A stretch of 64,000 nucleotides of DNA. Origin: Streptomyces scabichelini. GTDB lineage: Bacteria; Actinomycetota; Actinomycetes; Streptomycetales; Streptomycetaceae. The notes below the pieces were generated by a model. It did not search any database, was not told the DNA's origin, and saw nothing but the letters and a program-made list of their open reading frames with translations. A program made the translations under genes and the position numbers. This document shows, one piece after another, positions 57,763 through 64,000 of this stretch (positions within the stretch are counted from its first letter, which is position 1; the number at the start of each line of letters is the position of its first letter). The stretch lies in assembly GCF_011045015.1 (NCBI RefSeq), contig NZ_JAAKZY010000001.1, positions 62,001 through 126,000 on the forward strand, in the 5' to 3' direction.

Positions 57763-58797
57763 TCAGCCGAGCAGTTTCCGCACGGCTTCCTCGACGGGCC
57801 CCTGGGTGGCGGGCCGCCCGAACACCGCGTCCTCGCCCAGCTGGCCGAGGGTCTCGTCGATGGTGTGCCCCTCTTCGAAGAGCTCGATGACCCGCGGGTT
57901 GATGTACGAGCCGCGGCACACCGCGGGGGTGTTGCCCAGGTAGTGGCTGACTTCTCGCACCACGCGGGAGACGGCCCGCTTCCGTGCCCCTGGCGACTGA
58001 CCCGCCATGCGGGCGGAGACGGCCAGGCCGACCGCGGCCAGCACGGTCGCGTGCCAGGTGCGGAAGTCCTTGGCCGTGATGTCCACACCGGAGAGGCGGC
58101 GCAGACAGTCGTTGAGATCCTCGCTGCGGACCTCCTGCCAGGCCCTTCCCTCCCAGTACTCGAAGAGCCGGTCGCCGCCTCCACGCCGGCGCAACAACGC
58201 CCGTACGGTGTCGTACGCCCGGGAGTCGACCAGCGCGCGGGTCTGCTGCTTCGCGTTCTTCGCCGGGTAGGAGAAGCAGATCTCGCCGCCGCGGCAGAGC
58301 GCGTGCTCGCGCAGCATGGTCACCAGGCCGTACGTCTGGTTCTCGCGGGCGTAGCTCTCGCCACCGATACGGAAGAACCCCAGGTCGAGAAGGCGTACGG
58401 CACAGGCCAGCACACGGTCACGGTTCAGGCGGCGATCGGCCAGGTCGACGGCGACCCGCTCGCGCAGCTCGGGGAGCGCCGCGGCGACCTCGCGTACGTG
58501 CTCGTGTTTCGCCTCCTCCTGCTGGGTCCGGAACTCCGGGTGGTAGAGGTACTGGCGGCGCCCCGCGGAATCCGTGCCGGTCGCCTGGAGGTGGCCGTTG
58601 GGCCACGGGCAGATCCATACGTCCGTCCAGGCGGGCGGGATGGCCAGGGCGCGCAGCCGGGCGATCAGCGCCCGGTCGGTGACGGGTGTTCCCGTCGGGT
58701 CGAGGTACCGGAAGCCGCGGCCGTGCCGCACACGGCGGAAGCCCGGTTTGTGCGGGTCACTGGTCCGCAGCCGCACGCGGGCACCCTCGGACGACAC
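57763..58797 (-). CDS. DNA topoisomerase IB
   Basis: The 344-residue product is a poxvirus-like type IB topoisomerase: GRGFRYLDPTGTPVTD near the N-terminus, IPPAWTDVWICP, RIGGESYARENQTYGLVTMLREH (catalytic Arg region), DITAKDFRTWHATVLAA (Arg/His region) and the tyrosine in GNTPAVCRGSYINPRVIELF. It relaxes supercoils through a 3'-phosphotyrosine. GTG at 58797 with GGAGG upstream is used; a longer frame to 59184 runs through the next gene on the same strand. Confidence 0.92.
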   Translation of the reverse strand: MSSEGARVRLRTSDPHKPGFRRVRHGRGFRYLDPTGTPVTDRALIARLRALAIPPAWTDVWICPWPNGHLQATGTDSAGRRQYLYHPEFRTQQEEAKHEHVREVAAALPELRERVAVDLADRRLNRDRVLACAVRLLDLGFFRIGGESYARENQTYGLVTMLREHALCRGGEICFSYPAKNAKQQTRALVDSRAYDTVRALLRRRGGGDRLFEYWEGRAWQEVRSEDLNDCLRRLSGVDITAKDFRTWHATVLAAVGLAVSARMAGQSPGARKRAVSRVVREVSHYLGNTPAVCRGSYINPRVIELFEEGHTIDETLGQLGEDAVFGRPATQGPVEEAVRKLLG

Positions 58798-58856
58798 GAC
58801 GCGGCTCAGACCTCCCTCCGACGGGCTTCCCGCTCCTTCCTTCGACGGGCCTCCCG

Positions 58857-59156
58857 CTACTTGCCCAGTGCCTTCGCAAGCTCGTCCTTGCTCATCCGGG
58901 AGCGGCCCTTGACTCCCCGGTCCTTGGCTTCCGCATACAGCTGGTCGCGCGTGGTTCCGCCCGATCCGCCCTGCGAACGCTGTCCGCCTCCGCCTCCGCC
59001 ACGGCTCGACGACGAGGCCTCGCCACTGCGGGCCCGCTCCTTGTTCACGGTGCGGGCGGCGATCTCCTTCGCCCGACCGCTCTGGCCGCGTTCCTCGGCA
59101 CTCTTCTTGATGTGTTCGTACTGCCGCTCGCGTTTTGAGCTCGATCCTCGTGGCAT
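58857..59156 (-). CDS. small basic protein, plasmid stabilisation/Rho-N-like
   Basis: The 99-residue product is highly charged: RERQYEHIKKSAEERGQSGRAKEIAARTVNKERAR, a Ser/Gly-rich linker, then TTRDQLYAEAKDRGVKGRSRMSKDELAKAL, resembling a Rho N-terminal or SAP-type nucleic acid-binding helix pair. Such proteins are often annotated as plasmid stabilisation proteins in Streptomyces. It lies 59 bases upstream of the topoisomerase gene on the same strand; both may act on DNA. Confidence 0.75.
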   Translation of the reverse strand: MPRGSSSKRERQYEHIKKSAEERGQSGRAKEIAARTVNKERARSGEASSSSRGGGGGGQRSQGGSGGTTRDQLYAEAKDRGVKGRSRMSKDELAKALGK

Positions 59157-59257
59157 GGCGGCCTCCTTTCGGTCGCAAGCTCACTCGTGCGGGCAGCCTT
59201 CGGTGGGACGGGGCTCCGTCACAAGCCCCGCCCCTCGATCAGACGGGCCGCCGGCCC

Positions 59258-59626
59258 TCAGTGGTGTCCGGGGCTGCCGCTACCGAAGCCGCCGCTGCTG
59301 TTCGGACTCCAGCGCGGCGGCGTCTGGTCCTTCGCGCGGTGTGAACGGATGTTGCCGAAGCCCCGCAGCTCGTGCGGGAGGAGCACCCCACCGTCGTGCG
59401 GCATCTCTTCGAGTTCGCGCATCTCGCGGATCTCGTGAACGGGGCCGGATTCGGGAAGATGGGGCTGGTCCTCGGGACGCGGGGGCTCGGGTTCCCGGGC
59501 ACGCACGCGCATGCCCAGCCACACCGCGACGATCAGCATCGACGCGATCACCACCCCCATCGCGAAGGGGATCGCCCCCGCCGCGACTTCATGAGGGATG
59601 GCCAAACCTCTACCGAAGGTGTCCAT
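59258..59626 (-). CDS. DUF6479 family single-TM protein
   Basis: The 122-residue product has one membrane helix at about residues 18-39 (IPFAMGVVIASMLIVAVWLGMRV), followed by a basic/Pro-rich cytoplasmic tail (EPEPPRPEDQPHLPESGPVHEIRE and EEMPHDGGVLLPHELRGFGN). It fits the Streptomyces DUF6479 family, of unknown function. ATG at 59626 gives this length; a longer in-frame start at 59698 adds unrelated residues. Confidence 0.75.
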   Translation of the reverse strand: MDTFGRGLAIPHEVAAGAIPFAMGVVIASMLIVAVWLGMRVRAREPEPPRPEDQPHLPESGPVHEIREMRELEEMPHDGGVLLPHELRGFGNIRSHRAKDQTPPRWSPNSSGGFGSGSPGHH

Positions 59627-59745
59627 GTCCTTCGGGTACCCGCGGAGAACAGCTGAAACGGTGCTCAGGAGCCCTTCGGGGGGCGCCCGCGCGGGCATAC
59701 GCGGGCCGATCGCATGGCGGCCGCCGCCCCGGGTACTTCGAGGGG

Positions 59746-60795
59746 ATGCGTATGGGAGTGCTTGATGTCGGCTCGAACACGGTACGACTGGTCATCGCGG
59801 AGACGGACGGTGCTGTTCCACTGCCCGTGCACACCGCGAAACGGCGGCTGAGACTGTCGCAGTACGTCGAGCGTGGCGGCCACCTGCCGGACGAGCAGGT
59901 GGCCCGGCTCGTGGACGCCGTCACGGCCGCCAGGGACGAGGGCAGGCGCTGGGGCGTGACCCGGCCCTTCGCTTTCGCCACCGCGATCGTGCGGGACGCC
60001 CCGAACCGCGCGGAGATCCTGCGGCAGGTCGCCACGGAGGCCGGGGTGCCGCTGCACATCCTCCCCGGCGAGGTCGAGGCGGAGCTGACGTTCCTGGCTG
60101 CGCGGCGGTGGATGGGCTGGCGTGCGGGACCGCTCGCCATGCTGGACATCGGAGGCGGCTCGCTGGAGGTGGCGTTCGGCCGCAGCAAGCTGCCCGACTT
60201 CGCCATCTCGCTGCCGCTCGGCGCCAGCCGGCTGACCCGGGAGTGCTTCCGCGGCCAGGATCCGCCGTCGGAGCGCAGGATCAAGGCGCTGCGCCGTCAT
60301 GTGCGCCACCAACTGCGCGATGTCGCGGCCCGCATCCGCTGGGAGGCGCCGCGCACGACGGTCGCCACCTCGCGTACGTTCCAGCAGCTGGGCCGTCTGT
60401 GCGGTGCGCCGCCCGGCCGGTCTGGTCCCTTCACACCGCGCGGCATGACCCGGGCCGACCTCCGCCGGGCCACAGGCCGGCTCGCGGAGCTGCCGGCCGC
60501 GGAACGCGCCGATCTGCCGGGCATCTCCCCCGCCCGCTCGAGCCAGTCCCTGGCCGGGGCGATCGTCGCGCACACCACGATGAAGGTGATGGGCATCGAC
60601 GAGGTGACCATCTGCCCCTGGGCGCTGCGCGAGGGAGTCCTGCTCCGCTGCATCGAGGACGGCAACGCCGACTGGTGGGACGGGACGGCTCCCTCCTCCC
60701 TTCGCGGGCACGATGCCGCGCCGCCACGGGTACTGCACCCCGTCGGCGGGGACGACACGGCGACAGGCGCTCAGCTCCCGGGTGGGGCGGGGTAG
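59746..60795 (+). CDS. Ppx/GppA family exopolyphosphatase/pppGpp phosphohydrolase
   Basis: The 349-residue product has the ASKHA Ppx/GppA fold: GVLDVGSNTVRLVI (residues 4-17), AFATAIVRDAPN, LDIGGGSLEVAFG (about 144-156) and the LPLGASRLTREC. It hydrolyses polyphosphate or guanosine pentaphosphate. It is shorter than E. coli Ppx, lacking the C-terminal HD domain, as is common in actinobacteria. ATG at 59746 follows GAGGGG; an ATG at 59752 is equally possible. Confidence 0.9.
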   Translation: MRMGVLDVGSNTVRLVIAETDGAVPLPVHTAKRRLRLSQYVERGGHLPDEQVARLVDAVTAARDEGRRWGVTRPFAFATAIVRDAPNRAEILRQVATEAGVPLHILPGEVEAELTFLAARRWMGWRAGPLAMLDIGGGSLEVAFGRSKLPDFAISLPLGASRLTRECFRGQDPPSERRIKALRRHVRHQLRDVAARIRWEAPRTTVATSRTFQQLGRLCGAPPGRSGPFTPRGMTRADLRRATGRLAELPAAERADLPGISPARSSQSLAGAIVAHTTMKVMGIDEVTICPWALREGVLLRCIEDGNADWWDGTAPSSLRGHDAAPPRVLHPVGGDDTATGAQLPGGAG

Positions 60796-60800
60796 TTCCA

Positions 60801-60832
60801 CGGGGCCGGTGGGGTGCGTCCCACCGGCCCCG
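60801..60832. terminator. stem-loop terminator after Ppx/GppA gene
   Basis: CGGGGCCGGTGGG at 60801-60813 pairs with CCCACCGGCCCCG at 60820-60832, a 13-bp perfect stem with a 6-base loop, 6 bases after the stop. Confidence 0.85.
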
Positions 60833-60839
60833 GGGTGTC

Positions 60840-61273
60840 CTACGCGGTGCAGGCGGCCCCGTTGCCCGAGACGAACGCGCGGCGTCCGGGCCGGTGCGCC
60901 TTCGGGCGGGCGACCCTGGGTGTTTCATACCGTCGATCCGCAGCTCGACGCCCTCGGCGGTGGCGTAGGCGAACGCATCCGCCGGGGTAGGCAGTCGCCG
61001 TCCCGGCCGGTCGGGGACTGCGAAGCCACGCCGGGCCAGCAGGAGCCCGACCTGGCCCATCGCCTCGCCGACGGTCGAGCGGCCGAGGTCGTACAACTCG
61101 GCCGGCGCGGCATGCGGCAGGTTCGTGCGCAGGTAGACCGCGGTGAGAACGACGCGGTCCGTGAAAAGCAGCTCCTGCTTCGGCCCCGCCGCCCTCACGC
61201 GCTCGTGACCACGCCGCCGGCGCAGCTCCGCCCCAGGCAAACCTGACCACGGCTCGACCAACTCCTCGTTCAC
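60840..61273 (-). pseudogene. IS5-like transposase remnant
   Basis: The minus strand starts with ELVEPWSGLPGAELRRRR, then FTDRVVLTAVYLRTNLPHAAPAELYDLGRSTVGEAMGQVG, RLPTPADAFAYATAEGVELRIDG, the N-terminal HTH part of IS5-type transposases. Reading then shifts frame near 60915, and HRPGRRAFVSGN continues in another frame and stops at about 60840. The DDE catalytic core is missing. This is a frameshifted, 3'-truncated remnant. Confidence 0.8.
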
Positions 61274-61325
61274 GGCCGGGCCGCGATCCGCCAGGGCCGA
61301 CTAGGCACAAGTCTCGTCCGGCGGA

Positions 61326-62576
61326 CTACCGCCGGCGTGCGTCCGGACGCTGCGGTGCCTCGCCCAGGACGGTGGCGAACAGCGCGTCGCGCAGCGCAAC
61401 CTCACGCGGGTCGTCCCACAAGTGGAAGCCGCACCGGTTCATGGCGTAGGCGAATCCGACACCGGTGTCCGGGTCGGCGAAGGCGAACGATCCGCCCAGC
61501 CCCATCGTGCCGAACGCCGTGCCCGTGGAGGAGCCGAAGCGGAACCGGGGAAAGGGCTTCATGTAACCCAGGGAGTACAGGGTGTCCACGCGCAGCACCT
61601 GGTCCCGCAGCCCTTGGGAAGGAGGCCGGGCGGCACGGGTGAGGGCCTCCACGGTGGCCGGGTCCAGGCCGAGGGCCTTGCCTCCGGTCGCGGCATCGCC
61701 GTACAGCTTGGCGATCGAACGCACCTCGCCGATGCCGTTGGCGGCGGGTATCTCCAGGGCGCGCACGTCCGGGCGGTTGAAGGCCTCAACCTTGCTCAGC
61801 TCCCGGGGATTGCCGAACGCCCGGGCGGAGAGGCTGCGCGGGTTGCTGAACGCCAGCACGAACGGCAACGGCATCTCGCCGGCGTGCAGGAGCATCTCGA
61901 AACCGGCGAAGCCGTGGATGTGTGCGATCAGCTCCGGATCCACCGTCGAGGGCAGGCCGATGTGGAACTGCGCGTCGAGCGGGGCGGCGATCTCCTCGGC
62001 GAAGTAACGGCCCAGGCTGCGTCCTTGGGGGTCCACCCGGCGGATCAGTTCGCTCTCGTAGTAGCCGAGTGACTGGCCGTGGTAGCCGTGCCGCGTCCCC
62101 GGTGTCCACGCCGGGCGCTGCTCGGCCAGTGCCGCGGACAACACGTGCGGATCCGCCAGGTCCGCCAGCTTCAGCGGCCGGTCGATGACCGGCAGCCCGG
62201 CTTGGTGCGACACCAATTGGCGCACGGTGACGTCACTCTTGCCGGCCTCGGCGAACTCGGGCCAGTAGGCGGCCACCCGTTCGTCGTAGCTCAGCAGTCC
62301 GCGGGCGTGGGCGACGGCGACCGCCAGGGACGCGAGCCCCTTGGTGGTGGAGAACACCGGCACCATCGTGTTCTCCCGCCACGGCTCTCGTGTCAGGCCG
62401 TTGCGGTAACCACCCCAGAGGTCCACGACCTTGACACCGTCACGGTAGACGGCACACGCGGCACCGACCTCTCGGCCGTCGGCGAAGTTTCGCCGGAACG
62501 CGTCCGCGACGGCACCGTAGCCCTCATCCACCGCGCCGTGCACAAGGGTCATCGGCACATCGATCTTTAACACCAT
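61326..62576 (-). CDS. serine hydrolase (class C beta-lactamase/EstB-like)
   Basis: The 416-residue product has the beta-lactamase-like fold with the catalytic SxxK in VFSTTKGLASLAVAVAHARG (S near residue 79), YHG in place of YxN (RHGYHGQSLGYYESEL), and HxxG-type GLGGSFAFADPDTG near the C-terminus. It is an esterase or DD-peptidase-like hydrolase; no signal peptide is evident, so it is probably a cytoplasmic esterase. It lies between two decayed insertion sequences. No clear ribosome-binding site; ATG at 62576 is a best guess, and an ATG eight codons in is possible. Confidence 0.85.
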   Translation of the reverse strand: MVLKIDVPMTLVHGAVDEGYGAVADAFRRNFADGREVGAACAVYRDGVKVVDLWGGYRNGLTREPWRENTMVPVFSTTKGLASLAVAVAHARGLLSYDERVAAYWPEFAEAGKSDVTVRQLVSHQAGLPVIDRPLKLADLADPHVLSAALAEQRPAWTPGTRHGYHGQSLGYYESELIRRVDPQGRSLGRYFAEEIAAPLDAQFHIGLPSTVDPELIAHIHGFAGFEMLLHAGEMPLPFVLAFSNPRSLSARAFGNPRELSKVEAFNRPDVRALEIPAANGIGEVRSIAKLYGDAATGGKALGLDPATVEALTRAARPPSQGLRDQVLRVDTLYSLGYMKPFPRFRFGSSTGTAFGTMGLGGSFAFADPDTGVGFAYAMNRCGFHLWDDPREVALRDALFATVLGEAPQRPDARRR

Positions 62577-62647
62577 GCGACGACGATAAAGCGTGCTCCC
62601 GACGGGCTGACATCGAGGCCGACGGCCCCGTGTCGGCCACACGCATG

Positions 62648-63033
62648 TCACGACCAGCCGTTCGGATCCACGGTGCGTTCGACTTCGAGCGCCTGGTGCG
62701 AGGGGAGGTCGCCCACGCGGTCGACAGCCGGAAGAGCGGATGGTGGTCCTGCCGGCCGGGCGCCGCGGAGCCTGAGCTGGTGCAGGTGCTCGGCGTCGAG
62801 GTTGGACGGCACGGTCTTCACCACCTCGCCGTTCACGAGGACGTGGACGGTGTCCTCATCGACCCGGACACGGCCTCGCAGGAGTGATGGCGGCCTGGGC
62901 TGCCGCGAGGCCTGCAAACGGCCCGCAGTCGGCGAGCAGTTCTCTGCGCAGGGTCCGGTGCCAGCGTTCGAGGAGTGGCGACCTGACGCTTGATCAGGGC
63001 CCGTTCCTGAGACAGACGTGGTGGCTCGCACAA
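62648..63033 (-). pseudogene. IS481-like transposase remnant
   Basis: On the minus strand, ERWHRTLRRELLADCGP and AGLAAAQAAIT (about 62969-62885) match the DDE integrase-core end of IS481-type transposases. In another frame LRGRVRVDEDTVHVLVNG and EVVKTVPSNLDAEHL..LRLRGARPAG then BALEVERTV-type residues (about 62890-62648) match their C-terminal domain. The normal segment between them is missing and the frames differ, so this is an internally deleted, frameshifted remnant. Confidence 0.75.
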
Positions 63034-63223
63034 ACCGCGTGCTCGTGAGTCACGGCGCTGTCCAAGGCTCTGCTCCGGCGCGGCGGCTGGGGGAGCACTC
63101 CGCTCAACTGACCGATGTGCCGTGCCACTTCCCCGGACCCCATGAGGCGGACCCGATCATGGCGCACTATCTTGCAACAGCACGCTCGATCGCCACTCGG
63201 TCCCCACTCGAGAAGGAACAGCC

Positions 63224-64000
63224 ATGAAGATCGGTTTCGCCCTCCCGCAATTCCACAAGCAGGCCTTAGGCATAGCCCGGACCGCCGAATTCGCCCGGAA
63301 GGTCGAGAATGCGGGGGCCGCCAGTCTGTGGGTGGGCGACCGCAACCTCGCCGCTGTCAACCCGAAGATCGGCTACGGCGGGCAGGGCAACACCATCCCG
63401 GCCGAACTGAACCCGGCCGCTGACCCGTTCGTGCTCCTGGGTGTCGCCGCGAGCGCCACCGAGCATGTGCTGCTCGGCGCTCACGTACTCATCGCTCCCC
63501 TGTATCCGCCGGTACAGCTGGCCAGGTCGCTGACCAGCATCGACCTGATCAGCGGTGGTCGCCTGCTGCCCGGTTTCGGCATCGGCTGGTCGCCCGAGGA
63601 GTACGAGGCCGCGGGCGAGGACTTCACCCGCCGCGGAGCCAGGATGAACGAACTGCTCGACGCCCTGGAGGCCATCTGGACGACCGACCCGGCCGCGTAC
63701 CAGGGTGAGTTGGTTTCGGTACCTCTGCACCACTCTCCACTCAAGCCGGCGCGGCGTCCCCGTCCGCCGTTCTATCTGGGCGCGTTGTCCGAGCGGGCGC
63801 TGCGGCGGGTCGCCGAGCGCGGGGACGGCTGGCTGCCGTTGTGCGTGGTGCCGAGCTATCTGGACATCGACGGCCTGGTGGCCCAGCGGGCGCTCATCGA
63901 CCGGCTGGCCCGGGAGGCCGGCCGGGACCCGTCGGCGATCGACGCGGTCCTCCGGGTCAACATCGACCCGGACACCCCCTCCCAGCAGATCGCGAACGCC
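63224..64000 (+). CDS. LLM class F420-dependent oxidoreductase (partial, 3' end cut)
   Basis: The frame is open from the ATG at 63224 to the end of the window (259 codons). It is a luciferase-like TIM-barrel: MKIGFALPQFHKQALGIARTAEFARKVENAG, VLLGAHVLIAPLYPPVQLARSLTSIDLISGGRLLPGFGIGWSPEEYEAAG, and PPFYLGALSERALRRVAERGDGWLP. It uses F420H2 or FMNH2 on an unknown substrate. AGAAGGA lies 8 bases before the ATG. It lies next to IS remnants and is the second such enzyme in the window. Confidence 0.9.
   Translation, partial: MKIGFALPQFHKQALGIARTAEFARKVENAGAASLWVGDRNLAAVNPKIGYGGQGNTIPAELNPAADPFVLLGVAASATEHVLLGAHVLIAPLYPPVQLARSLTSIDLISGGRLLPGFGIGWSPEEYEAAGEDFTRRGARMNELLDALEAIWTTDPAAYQGELVSVPLHHSPLKPARRPRPPFYLGALSERALRRVAERGDGWLPLCVVPSYLDIDGLVAQRALIDRLAREAGRDPSAIDAVLRVNIDPDTPSQQIANA

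Noticed and set aside
57385..60795. An open reading frame of over 1,100 codons on the + strand covering the flavin reductase, topoisomerase and Ppx/GppA genes
   Set aside because: Only its last 349 codons (from 59746) encode a recognisable protein. The rest is a low-complexity Arg/Ser/Pro shadow of three real minus-strand genes, normal in high-G+C DNA.
1..64000. CRISPR arrays, tRNA or rRNA genes, and an antibiotic gene cluster
   Set aside because: No regularly spaced repeats, cloverleaf sequences or rRNA-like stretches were seen. The SARP and P450 genes are not accompanied by PKS, NRPS, terpene or RiPP core genes.

Overview
The window is actinobacterial and almost certainly Streptomyces. The DNA is very G+C-rich with strong third-position bias and many GTG starts. 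The gene content is typical: a conservon, mycothiol-dependent and F420-dependent enzyme families, a SARP regulator, DUF6421 and DUF6479 proteins, a PASTA-less Ser/Thr kinase and topoisomerase IB. No rRNA, tRNA, CRISPR array or intact mobile element was seen. No biosynthetic gene cluster core enzyme is present.

Layout: 1-6.4 kb holds a partial DUF429 gene, a monooxygenase-like small protein, a secreted metalloprotease-like protein, a secreted GH30 glycosidase with a ricin-type lectin domain, and a ThuA / Gfo-Idh-MocA pair. The two sugar units carry palindromic operators. 6.4-9.3 kb holds a GCS2 glutamate-cysteine ligase-like enzyme and an MFS permease. 9.8-14.3 kb is a complete conservon (cvnA-B-C-D plus a P450), tightly coupled by overlaps; its P450 lacks the K-helix ExxR motif. 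A normal P450 faces it. 15.8-18.9 kb has a mycothiol enzyme and a MarR/EmrB-type efflux pair sharing a 27-bp near-palindrome. 18.9-23.1 kb is an MMPL transporter / histidine kinase / response regulator set on the minus strand, next to a SARP. 24-29.3 kb holds a TetR gene and a deazaflavin nitroreductase separated by a dense operator array, then a geranylgeranyl-reductase-like flavoprotein, an M20 peptidase and a P-loop/Nudix fusion.

29.5-37.5 kb is an alpha-galactoside uptake and breakdown region: binding lipoprotein, two ABC permeases, a GH27 alpha-galactosidase, a ROK sugar kinase and a LacI regulator, with two candidate operators. 37.5-44.7 kb has an unknown protein, a Ser/Thr kinase, an HpcH/HpaI-type aldolase, a secreted EEP phosphatase/nuclease and etfBA. 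44.9-49.7 kb holds a flavin reductase preceded by a cysteine-ending leader peptide, a thioredoxin that looks frameshifted, PlsC, a transglutaminase-like protein, and a DUF2975/HTH pair with its own operator array. 48.7-51.9 kb is the DUF6421 - SDR - threonine aldolase operon. 52.3-60.8 kb is mixed housekeeping and accessory content: GDPD, GNAT, two VOC proteins, an F420 oxidoreductase, a membrane protein/SMP-30 pair, a flavin reductase, topoisomerase IB and Ppx/GppA. 60.8-63 kb carries two decayed insertion sequences (IS5-like and IS481-like) on either side of a serine hydrolase. The window ends inside a second F420-type oxidoreductase.

Functionally, the clearest systems are carbohydrate use, the signalling conservon with its unusual P450, and several regulator/target pairs whose operators can be read directly from the sequence. 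None of the protein families is wholly new. The most unusual items are the operator arrays at 24.7 and 47.8 kb, the leader peptide at 45.5 kb, the overlapping four-codon minicistrons at 54.45 kb, and the apparently frameshifted thioredoxin.
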